Shown one piece after another: positions 56,204 to 63,235 of a stretch of DNA of 64,000 nucleotides. The notes under the pieces were generated by a model. The model worked only from the letters and a program-made list of their open reading frames with translations, was not told where the DNA came from and searched no databases. Every line of letters starts with the position of its first letter. Within the stretch, counting starts at the first letter, position 1. Made by a program: the position numbers and the translations under genes. Source of the stretch: Burkholderia sp. GAS332 (GTDB lineage Bacteria; Pseudomonadota; Gammaproteobacteria; Burkholderiales; Burkholderiaceae); contig FSRV01000001.1 of the NCBI GenBank assembly GCA_900142905.1, positions 1,054,001 through 1,118,000 on the forward strand, written 5' to 3'.

Positions 56204-57682
56204 ATGAGCGAAAACAAACCTGAAAACGCCGGCGAGCCCGGCAGCCCATCGTCGCCTTCGGCGACGCCAACGCCCTCAACGCCGTCCGGCGCAACGCCTG
56301 GTGTGTCGAAACCCGACGTGACGTCGCCTGAGCCCGCGGCCTCGCTACCGCTCTCCCACGAAGATTCCATCCAGTCCCCGATCAAGGACGCGGTGACGCC
56401 GTCTCCGGCTGCCGGGGAGGCTGCCGTGAGGTCGTCGACCGACGACCCTCAGAGCGCTTCCACGGTCACCCCCACCGATTCGCAAACGGCGCAGCAACGC
56501 GACGCGGCCGAAGCGCGCAGTTCGGCGGCCACGTCGACCGCGCAGCAGGAGGCCGCGGTTCATGAGCGTGCGGCAGCGAAGGCGGGACATGCCGCAACAA
56601 GCCCAGCTTCGCGTCCGGGTACGCTCGGGAGCAGCGAACCGCTCGCCAGCGAATCGAGCGAGCCGGCCGACGACGCTGCGCTAACAGAAAAAGCGGAGAA
56701 AGCCGCCGCCCGACCGGCCGGCTCGCCGCCGCCGGGATTCGGTGCCGCGCCTGACTTCACGGCATCGAATCCGCCGCCGCCGAACGCGTTGCCCCCTTCG
56801 CCGCCGCGCTATCTGAAGCAAAACGATTCGGCGTGGACCGTGTTCGGCCGCATCATTGCGGCGCGGGCGCGTCAGCTGTTCGATCGCGCCGGCCAACGGA
56901 TCACGCAGCGCACGCTGCGTATCGGCGTGTCGGCGCGCATCTTCCACCCGGAGCCAGGCGCGAAGGGGCTGCGGGGCAAGACGCTGCAATACCTCGAGGA
57001 ATCGATTGCGCACTGGGTCATGTCGCGTGACGTTCTGGTGTTCATGATTCCGACGGTCGGCCATCAGGGCATGCTGCACCCGAGCAATATCCGTTTGCGC
57101 GACTATGCGAAGCATCTCGACGGTCTGCTGCTGCAAGGCGGCGCGGACGTCTCGCCGCAATCGTATGCGGAGCAGGCGACGAGCCACGAGTGGCCGGGTG
57201 ATCGTGTGCGCGACATGTACGAGCTCGAACTGCTGCATGAGTTCATCGAATCGGGCAAGCCGGTGCTTGGGGTGTGCCGCGGTTGCCAGTTGATCAACGT
57301 GGCGTTCGGCGGCTCCTTGTACCAGGACATTGCCACCGACGTGCCGACTGCCGGCGCGCACGTCAACGAGCACTACGATCAGCATCGGCACGGTATTCAC
57401 TTCCCGGACGGCTCGACGCTGGCCAACATGTTTCCGGGCCGGCGCGACGCGATCGTCAACTCGATTCACCATCAGGCGGTCAAGACGCTGGGCCGCGATC
57501 TGAACATCGAGGCGGTGTCGGCGTCGGACGGCATCATTGAGGCGGTGCGCTATCGGCGTGCGCCGTTCGTGATGGGCGTGCAGTGGCACCCGGAGTTTCA
57601 TCGCGCGGGCGGTCCGGAGTTGCTCGATTGCACGCCGTTGCTCGACACTTTCCTGCGAGTGGCGCGCGAAACGCGGTTTTAA
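56204..57682 (+). CDS. Gamma-glutamyl-gamma-aminobutyrate hydrolase-like amidotransferase with disordered extension
   Basis: A 492-residue protein. The C-terminal 255 residues are a class I glutamine amidotransferase of the PuuD/peptidase C26 type: LQGGADVSPQSYAE, nucleophile Cys in PVLGVCRGCQLINVAFGG, LYQDI, and the His/Glu pair in MGVQWHPEFH. The first 235 residues are low-complexity, rich in Pro, Ser, Ala, Thr and Glu, with no signal peptide. Such extensions are seen in Burkholderia homologues, but the role is unknown. Cleavage of gamma-glutamyl-GABA or a related amide is expected. Confidence 0.87.
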   Translation: MSENKPENAGEPGSPSSPSATPTPSTPSGATPGVSKPDVTSPEPAASLPLSHEDSIQSPIKDAVTPSPAAGEAAVRSSTDDPQSASTVTPTDSQTAQQRDAAEARSSAATSTAQQEAAVHERAAAKAGHAATSPASRPGTLGSSEPLASESSEPADDAALTEKAEKAAARPAGSPPPGFGAAPDFTASNPPPPNALPPSPPRYLKQNDSAWTVFGRIIAARARQLFDRAGQRITQRTLRIGVSARIFHPEPGAKGLRGKTLQYLEESIAHWVMSRDVLVFMIPTVGHQGMLHPSNIRLRDYAKHLDGLLLQGGADVSPQSYAEQATSHEWPGDRVRDMYELELLHEFIESGKPVLGVCRGCQLINVAFGGSLYQDIATDVPTAGAHVNEHYDQHRHGIHFPDGSTLANMFPGRRDAIVNSIHHQAVKTLGRDLNIEAVSASDGIIEAVRYRRAPFVMGVQWHPEFHRAGGPELLDCTPLLDTFLRVARETRF

Positions 57683-58290
57683 GGTCACGCCTTTAAGGCG
57701 CGCGTTCGAGGCTATCCATCAAGCCTGTGTTTTGCGAGGTGCTGCCGCCATGTTCGGCGGCGCGCCTTGTGCGACTGTTTTTCTTGCGCCGGATTCCGCT
57801 TTGTCTTCGCCCGTCTATCAGGGCGGTAACGGGTCATTCGCCAGTCATCGGCGGCACGTTATCAAGATAGTCAGGATGACGAGTGATCATTGATCAGGGC
57901 GCGCAAGTCGCCCGAGAATTCGCCTGGCGATATTTCCGTCGTATCTGACGCGGTCCCTACTTCATCCAGCTTGTGCGAAATGCTCAATGCGCAGGTCGAG
58001 CGATTTATCCATCTAGCTATCTCCATATTGTCGCGCTGCTCGATGTTGTATTCGCGCGAACTCCACGCAGATTGAGAAACGTCCGCACGCGTCATGCTTG
58101 AGTCAGATTGATGCGTTTTTGCCTTATCTGAAATCTTTTATTTCGCGACTGGCGCGTCCATCCGGACAAGTCATTCGTTATCGATTTATCTCGATTTAAA
58201 GTCCGTCAGTGCGACACTTGAATGCTTCGTTTAGCGGCTAATCCGCGCGATAATCTGCGGCTGTTTTGGATTTGCATGGAGCATGCACGT
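57683..58290. other. Non-coding gap before the DUF2968-like gene
   Basis: About 600 bp without a convincing gene. A GCCGCC-ATGTTC-GGCGGC hairpin lies near 57746. The segment 58100-58210 is AT-rich and should hold the promoter of the next gene, but no hexamer pair is clear. A minus-strand frame of 74 codons at 57871-58095 has no ribosome site. Confidence 0.4.
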
Positions 58291-59007
58291 ATGAAGTACC
58301 CCTTAATTGTACGGCGCGCCATGCTGCTCGCGGCCTCGTGTGCGCTGTTGCAGCATGGTGGTTTGGTGCTGGCAGCGCAAAGCGGCGAGGCTGCTCCTCT
58401 GGTCGGCACGCGACCTGCCATGAACACGCTAACGCCGCAGCCGGTCGCCGCGGCGCTGCGCAGCGCGGCATCAAGCACGCCGGCTACCGCCAGCGATGCG
58501 CAAGGCAATGTAGCCGAACTGATGCAGATGATTCACGATGCGAAGCTGAGCGAGTTGCGCACCACGTATAACGGCAGTTACGGCGCGAGTCTGTTCTTCT
58601 ATCCGCAGGAAATGACGTACTACGTCGCGCTCTTCCAGGATAAGCATTTCTGGCGCGTGATCAAGTCGGAGGACGTAGGCCGCGCTGAAGCGGTCTATGC
58701 CGGCTTCGTCCAGCAGACGGCGCAACTCGCGGACGTCGAGATTCGCCGCACGCAGTTACAAGCGCAGAAGGCGTATATCGAAGACATCATCGCGTTGTCG
58801 GAAGATCGCGCGAAACGGTTGCAGGCTGATCTCGACGTCGCGCGCACGCAGCAGGCCAAGGTCAACGACTACCAGCGGCAGACGCAAGGCGAGGCGGTTG
58901 CGCTGCACGCGGAAAAGGAAAAGGCGCAGGCGCAGTTGCGTCAGGTGCAGGGCGAAGTGATGCAGTTGCAGCGGCAAACCGAGTTCGGATTGCCAACACA
59001 GAAGTAG
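58291..59007 (+). CDS. DUF2968-like secreted coiled-coil protein
   Basis: A 238-residue protein with a signal peptide (cleavage near VLA|AQS). A Ser/Ala linker precedes VAELMQMIHDAKLSELRTTYNGSYGASLFFYPQEMTYYVALFQDKHFWRVIK, typical of DUF2968. The remainder (about 145-232) is a long coiled coil rich in Gln, Ala, Lys and Glu. Function unknown. Its terminator, immediately downstream, has been split by the mobile element at 59042. Confidence 0.78.
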   Translation: MKYPLIVRRAMLLAASCALLQHGGLVLAAQSGEAAPLVGTRPAMNTLTPQPVAAALRSAASSTPATASDAQGNVAELMQMIHDAKLSELRTTYNGSYGASLFFYPQEMTYYVALFQDKHFWRVIKSEDVGRAEAVYAGFVQQTAQLADVEIRRTQLQAQKAYIEDIIALSEDRAKRLQADLDVARTQQAKVNDYQRQTQGEAVALHAEKEKAQAQLRQVQGEVMQLQRQTEFGLPTQK

Positions 59008-59020
59008 GCGTATGAGCGCA

Positions 59021-59041
59021 AAAAAGCCCGGCCATTCACAG
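59021..59041 (+). terminator. Left half of the terminator split by the mobile element
   Basis: AAAGCCCGGC plus the loop sequence CATTCACA. The matching half GCCGGGCTTT is at 60876-60885. Joining the two sides while keeping one copy of CCATTCACAG restores a perfect 10-bp stem with an 8-nt loop and T/A runs on both sides. Confidence 0.85.
59032..59041 (+). repeat. Target-site duplication, left copy
   Basis: CCATTCACAG, repeated directly at 60867-60876. Because the outermost bases of the element match the flanks, the true duplication may be 10 to 12 bp. Confidence 0.88.
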
Positions 59042-59066
59042 CTACCCGTACCACAAAGGTGTTGGT
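59042..59066 (+). repeat. Terminal inverted repeat, left
   Basis: 25 bp beginning CTACCCGTACCACAAAGG and ending GTTGGT, identical in reverse complement to 60842-60866. Similarity stops abruptly inside. Confidence 0.92.
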
Positions 59067-59090
59067 AAACGGGCAGGCGTAGTGATTACT

Positions 59091-59118
59091 GCGAGCCTCT
59101 TCGGAGGCTCGCTTTTTT
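59091..59118 (+). terminator. Terminator just inside the left end of the element
   Basis: Nine-base-pair stem GCGAGCCTC/GAGGCTCGC closed by a TTCG tetraloop and followed by six T on the plus strand. It faces transcription entering from the DUF2968-like gene, antisense to the Fic gene. Confidence 0.88.
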
Positions 59119-59255
59119 ACGGACGTTGAAAGCCCATACGAGCCTTGGCCAAGCGGCGTCGACGAAAGAACGGTCGTGCAGCGCTGCACGCGCAACGGCG
59201 CAAAGCTCTTTGGCCTGTCACAAATGGCTTGACGTCCTTCTTGTCCGTGCGACGG

Positions 59256-59852
59256 CTAAGCAGTACTTCGCACGAAGACTAGGAGCAAACTGTAGTCACC
59301 CTTATCCGCCGCACGCAAGGCGGTTAAGTAATCCGATCGGGCGTTATCCGCTTTAACCAATGTCCCGCCGCCGCCCCACGAAAATGGCTCTTGTTTCATG
59401 CTGCGCAAGAGCGCATCAGCCATCATTCGTGAGTGTCGACCATTGCCGTTTGCAAAGGGATGAATCCACACCAGCTCGCGGTGAAATCGTGCGGCAATCC
59501 CATCGGGAGGGAATGTGTCGTTGTCGACCCACCACCGCGTGTTATCGAAAAGGTTTCTCAGTTTGACGCTGACCTGCGTCCAGTCACATCCGATGTTCTT
59601 GTCGGACTTGCGGAACGTGCCTGCCCACGACCAGGTCTGGTCGAACATTTTCTTGTGAAGGTTGCGACAGAACTCTTCACTGAGGACATCGACCTTGCGT
59701 TGACGGCGAGCCCATTGCACGGCTTGCAGGATGTTTTCCTGCTCCCAGTCATTCAGATCGCCCTTGGTGGTCAGGTGCGTCGGTATCAGCTCTGCAAGCT
59801 CGTCAGGGTCGAGCGGTGTCTGGCCGTCCTGTTCGTCTAAATCTATCTCCAT
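59256..59852 (-). CDS. Fic-domain protein, mobile mystery protein B type
   Basis: A 198-residue Fic protein. The active-site motif HPFANGNGRHSR starts at His131; Asn stands where the canonical motif has Asp/Glu, as I recall for this subfamily. The N-terminus TPLDPDELAELIPTHLTTKGDLNDWEQENILQA is typical of the group. Fic proteins transfer AMP or other nucleotide moieties to target proteins and often serve as toxins. Its start lies 10 nt inside the end of the HTH gene, so translation is coupled. The pair order (HTH first, Fic second) is that of the TIGR mobile mystery A/B families, known to sit near mobile DNA. Confidence 0.88.
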   Translation of the reverse strand: MEIDLDEQDGQTPLDPDELAELIPTHLTTKGDLNDWEQENILQAVQWARRQRKVDVLSEEFCRNLHKKMFDQTWSWAGTFRKSDKNIGCDWTQVSVKLRNLFDNTRWWVDNDTFPPDGIAARFHRELVWIHPFANGNGRHSRMMADALLRSMKQEPFSWGGGGTLVKADNARSDYLTALRAADKGDYSLLLVFVRSTA

Positions 59853-60304
59853 AGGTCGGACCAGCGGCCCCGGAGTAGTTCAGCCGTTCTCTGCTCAACC
59901 TGTTTGCGAAGTCGGTCAGTTGCCGGACGTTGGTCTTCCAGACTCATGGTGTGTGCAACGCCACTCACTTCCTGCAGGGCGATTGAGCGCGCCCGGTCTT
60001 CGACCACTTGAGTCAGTGGCTTTCTGGGCACCAGAGCATAGACCAGCTCGCAGTCCAGCCCGTCAGCCAACTTGCGCAGTTGTCCGAGCGTGATTCGCTC
60101 CTCAGCTTCCGCCAACTCCGACTTGTGCAGGGTCGAACCGGTAATGCCTAACCTAGCGGCTTGCTGTCGCTCGGTGAGCCCTAACGACTCTCGGATGGCC
60201 TTTAGCCATCCACGCGGCGGAGGCCGACGGTTGGTCAAATCCGAGTACGCTGCGACCGACGCCTGGACCTGCTCAAGCCGGAGTTGCCTCATTCTGGAAT
60301 CCAT
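59843..60304 (-). CDS. HTH protein, mobile mystery protein A type (putative antitoxin/repressor)
   Basis: A 153-residue protein with an XRE-like helix-turn-helix at about residues 43-70 (LTERQQAARLGITGSTLHKSELAE) preceded by RRPPPRGWLKAIRESLG, as in mobile mystery protein A. The C-terminus ends in a charged helix (LRKQVEQRTAELLRGRW). It is expected to bind the long inverted repeat that abuts its start codon and perhaps to restrain the Fic partner. I see no clear Fic-inhibitory helix motif (S/T-x3-E-G/N), so direct inhibition is unproven. Confidence 0.86.
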   Translation of the reverse strand: MDSRMRQLRLEQVQASVAAYSDLTNRRPPPRGWLKAIRESLGLTERQQAARLGITGSTLHKSELAEAEERITLGQLRKLADGLDCELVYALVPRKPLTQVVEDRARSIALQEVSGVAHTMSLEDQRPATDRLRKQVEQRTAELLRGRWSDLWR

Positions 60305-60306
60305 TC

Positions 60307-60367
60307 TGCTGGCCTATGGGCTATCAAGAATGCAAAAAATGATAGCCCATAGGCCAGCAACTATCAA
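60307..60367 (-). promoter_or_regulatory. Promoter and long palindromic operator of the HTH/Fic pair
   Basis: Perfect 20-bp inverted repeat: TGCTGGCCTATGGGCTATCA (60307-60326) and its complement at 60340-60359, 13-bp spacer. On the minus strand a promoter overlaps it: -35 TTGATA (60362-60367), 17-bp spacer, -10 TATCAT (60339-60344). The inner arm begins 3 bp before the ATG. Binding of the HTH protein would block both transcription and, as RNA, the arm could fold over the start. Confidence 0.82.
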
Positions 60368-60475
60368 GTTTATGCTTCATCGTAGAGAATCAAAAAAATG
60401 CATATGGCGTCGTCATAGTGACGCAAAGGTGAATAATGTGCTTCACTATATGGCATCAGTTTTCGCGTAATTGCT

Positions 60476-60819
60476 TCATTTTGGAGAAGCAAATTTCTTT
60501 GACTTGCTGCACCGCAAGCCAGCGATTGCGAGGTAGTTTGCTTCGAACATCGGTCGCGCGGTCCGATAAAAGAACGTCCGAACATTGACGATTTGCGTAT
60601 GTAGCACCTGGGCGTAGCTCTGTATTTCCGCCGAAATTCTTTGAGTCTCGGCCAGTTTGCTTTGTATTTCGGAAGCGAGTCTCTGAAGCTGGTCTCAAAG
60701 CTCTTGTTCCGCGCTTCTACCCCATGCTCCGGACTCAACGTCGAGGAATCTTGCGCCCGCCACCTCCCGGAAATATCTCCGGCAAGAAAAAGACGCGCAA
60801 TCCCCTTCGGGACGCCGGT
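60476..60819 (-). pseudogene. Frameshifted remnant of an unknown gene
   Basis: A minus-strand frame opens at 60819 without a start codon (TGVPKGIARLFLAGDISGR). It then appears to shift frame near 60690 into a coiled-coil-like stretch (LQRLASEIQSKLAETQRISA) ending at a TGA at 60476-60478. The heptad pattern and composition look like true protein rather than noise. No family recognised. It occupies the space between the operator and the right end of the element, where a lost mobility or accessory gene might have been. Confidence 0.4.
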
Positions 60820-60841
60820 CTAAGCGTTAATTAGCTCAAAA

Positions 60842-60866
60842 ACCAACACCTTTGTGGTACGGGTAG
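60842..60866 (-). repeat. Terminal inverted repeat, right
   Basis: Perfect reverse complement of the left end over 25 bp, ending GTGGTACGGGTAG. Confidence 0.92.
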
Positions 60867-60876
60867 CCATTCACAG
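60867..60876 (+). repeat. Target-site duplication, right copy
   Basis: CCATTCACAG, identical to 59032-59041, followed by the second terminator arm CCGGGCTTT. Confidence 0.88.
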
Positions 60877-60917
60877 CCGGGCTTTATTTGCAACTCAATT
60901 TTGCGATAACGACGCGC

Positions 60918-62123
60918 TTACTTCGTGAACTGATCGGGAACCTCGGTCACGCGGCGTTGTGAGATGCGATTGATCCATTCGGTCCCGCCGGTTCCATGTG
61001 AATCGATCGACGAAGCAGGGCGCGATGGCGGCGCAATATTGCGCAGGTGTGTGGCGGCCGATGTGGTCATCGACGCGTATTCGCCGGTGCCGAGTTGCGA
61101 TGGCGCAAGTGGCGAGTAAGGGCCCGCCGACGATGGCGCCGGTGACGTTCGTTGCGCGATCGCCGGCACAGCAATTTGCGACACTTCGGCGTTCACCGGC
61201 GAGTTGCGTGGCAACTGCGATGACAACTGCGGTGCCAACCGCGTCGCGATGGTGGGCTGCGAACGGCGGACGCTTCTTTCGTGCCGGTTCGCGGCGTCTT
61301 TGCGTTGCCTATCCTGGCGGCGCGATATGTTCTTGCCGGCTGTTGCGCGCGCCGGCGTTGCTTTGGCTGGCGTGACGATTTTCGTAGCGGGACTTGCCGA
61401 GAAATCGTGTAGCGGAGCCGCGGCAAGCGCGTTCGGCAAAATTTCAGGCGATGCGGGTACCGATGCGGGTGCGGACCCAGACGCGCCTGCCACGTACACG
61501 GGCGACGACGCGGCGCTCGGTGCAAGCACCGCTGCACGGTTGCTGGCGGGGGCATTGGAAACGACAGCGGCGTCAAACGAGTGACGAGGCGCCAGTTGCG
61601 CTTCCTGGCGGACCGGGGCCTTGGCCGCTGGTTTGACATCGCTAATCGTGTGACGCTGCGCCAGATGATCGAACGCAATCCAGGCAAGCATCGCGGCGCC
61701 GCCGAGCGCACAGGCGCCACCCGCTAGCGCGCCCCAGTGCGCCTGTGCGACGCGCGGCGAGGCCGAAGTCGCCGGTGCGCTAACCGGCGAGAAAGCCGCG
61801 GCTTCGGTGGACAATCGCAAAGATTCGTCGACCGGTGCGTCGAACACGGTTGTCGAGGGAGCAACTGAGGTGAAACCTGATGACGCAGCCGGCGGCAAGC
61901 GCCGCGATTCCCACTGGCAGAGCGCGCGGATGGTCTCCGCATTCAGGCAAAAGGTACGTAACACGGCCGCATAGAGCGCCTTGAGTTCAGCTCTCAAACT
62001 GTAGCCCGGCGGCAGCAGTGCCCAATCGCGGCCGAATGGCGGGGGCAGCAGGCGACCGAGCGGCGACAGGCTCGGCAGCGCCATGGAGCCTTCGATGAGT
62101 GTGAGGGGGATGGTGGTCGACAT
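60918..62123 (-). CDS. Single-pass membrane hypothetical protein, Ala/Ser/Pro-rich
   Basis: A 401-residue protein. Residues 1-120 are soluble and include a compact segment (PPGYSLRAELKALYAAVLRTFCLNAETIRALCQWESRR). One membrane helix lies at about 145-165 (WGALAGGACALGGAAMLAWIAF), and the remaining 235 residues are Ala/Ser/Pro-rich and probably disordered outside the membrane. This N-in layout recalls FecR/anti-sigma-like anchors, but no motif confirms it. Start ATG 62123 chosen by a weak GAAGAAA site. Its terminator was shared with the DUF2968-like gene before the element inserted. Confidence 0.62.
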   Translation of the reverse strand: MSTTIPLTLIEGSMALPSLSPLGRLLPPPFGRDWALLPPGYSLRAELKALYAAVLRTFCLNAETIRALCQWESRRLPPAASSGFTSVAPSTTVFDAPVDESLRLSTEAAAFSPVSAPATSASPRVAQAHWGALAGGACALGGAAMLAWIAFDHLAQRHTISDVKPAAKAPVRQEAQLAPRHSFDAAVVSNAPASNRAAVLAPSAASSPVYVAGASGSAPASVPASPEILPNALAAAPLHDFSASPATKIVTPAKATPARATAGKNISRRQDRQRKDAANRHERSVRRSQPTIATRLAPQLSSQLPRNSPVNAEVSQIAVPAIAQRTSPAPSSAGPYSPLAPSQLGTGEYASMTTSAATHLRNIAPPSRPASSIDSHGTGGTEWINRISQRRVTEVPDQFTK

Positions 62124-62404
62124 CGGTTTCTTCGCAGCGCCTCGTAGTGGGGCCGCGGGCTGGCGGCTCAGGGGGCTCTGGCTTCGGAGCGATGCGCATG
62201 AACGCGGTACACAACGCCATAGGGAAACGCCGTACTCAGGCCGAGCACGCCGCTGCATGAGCGGTCACTGTGAAGCCAACGGGGTGCGGAAGATGATGCC
62301 TGGAAGCGGCCGAACTAACGATCGGATAGTTCCGAAAAAGAAGCGCCTTGCCGTCCTGAGTTCGGCCCCGCTCTGGACGATGATCGAACCAGGGTGCGCT
62401 TATC

Positions 62405-62929
62405 TCACCGATCCAGCCGGTACACATAGCGCAACGCAGTAATATCCACGCCGCCGATCTGATCCGGTTCAGCGCCGACGAACTGCCAGCCGTGCCGCTC
62501 ATAAAAACCGATCGCCGGCGTGTTGCCTTCGAGCACGTAGAGGTACAACTGCTTCTCGCCTTGCGCGCGAGCCCAGTCTTCGGCAGCACGCATCAACAAC
62601 TTGCCTGCGCCGATGCCCTGGTGCGCGGGCAACGCATGCAGGTTGTCGAGCAGGACACCCCACGCGGACTCGGGTTGCTTTTCGACGCAGACGAAACCGA
62701 CCGGCTCGCCCGCGAGCTCGGCGATCAGGACGATGCGGCGCTCGCCGCCCGGTGCGCGCAGGCGCGCTTCCCAATAGGCGGCGCGCTCCCGCGTGACTTC
62801 GCCGTCGAGGAACGCGTCCGGCAACAGGCCGCGGTAGGTCGCCTGCCAGCTGGTGCTATGAATCGAGGCGATCAGCGCTGCATCCGCGAGGGTCGCAGGA
62901 CGCAGCGAAAGTGCGTGGGAGGTTTGCAT
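62405..62929 (-). CDS. GNAT-family N-acetyltransferase
   Basis: A 174-residue acetyltransferase. The acetyl-CoA site reads LPAHQGIGAGKLLMRAAEDWARAQG (Q-x-x-G-x-G/A), preceded by VGFVCVEKQ and followed by LYVLEGNTPAIGFYERHGWQFVGAE. The opening LRPATLADAALIASIHSTSWQATYRGLLPDAFL resembles the YhfO/PhnO-like group. ATG 62929 preferred over a TTG 15 bp upstream. Substrate unknown. Confidence 0.9.
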   Translation of the reverse strand: MQTSHALSLRPATLADAALIASIHSTSWQATYRGLLPDAFLDGEVTRERAAYWEARLRAPGGERRIVLIAELAGEPVGFVCVEKQPESAWGVLLDNLHALPAHQGIGAGKLLMRAAEDWARAQGEKQLYLYVLEGNTPAIGFYERHGWQFVGAEPDQIGGVDITALRYVYRLDR

Positions 62930-63235
62930 CGGGATGGTGGTCAACGGGAATTACCTGTCTGCAAAAAGTCTACCGCAAGGGTGAGCGGGTGTTGTCTGTA
63001 ATGAAACTGTATGGAATGCGCGACAGTGTCATCAACGGTAACATTACGTGTTGCGGAGTCCGGGTATTTCACAACGTTTACCCTGATATCGCGCGAATGT
63101 GTTCAGCATGAAAATTCAGCGCCCCCGGCGCGTTCCAAAAAGTTGCCTGTGGCATCCGCTTGCCAAGCGCAGTGGATCGATTCAACTGCCCGAGCGCCAT
63201 CCGTTTGCGTGGCGACGGGCTAATAAGAGAATGTC

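Larger units (their letters stand above)
59042..60866. mobile_element. Non-autonomous transposable element carrying an HTH/Fic gene pair
   Basis: An 1825-bp unit. The ends are perfect 25-bp inverted repeats (59042-59066 and 60842-60866; outer bases CTACCCGTACC), flanked by a 10-bp direct repeat. Contents from left: a plus-oriented terminator, a Fic-domain gene, its HTH partner, a promoter/operator and a decayed reading frame. No transposase or recombinase is encoded, so movement would need a helper enzyme acting on the same ends. Insertion disrupted a shared terminator of two convergent genes, not a coding region. I do not recognise the end sequence as a known IS family. Confidence 0.85.

Noticed and set aside
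57871..58095. 74-codon minus-strand frame in the gap before the DUF2968-like gene
   Set aside because: No ribosome site at either possible ATG and no family resemblance; could be real but cannot be supported.
60370..60738. 122-codon minus-strand frame inside the mobile element
   Set aside because: Its first part shares the frame of the remnant at 60476-60819, but the rest is noise-like; described as part of the pseudogene instead.
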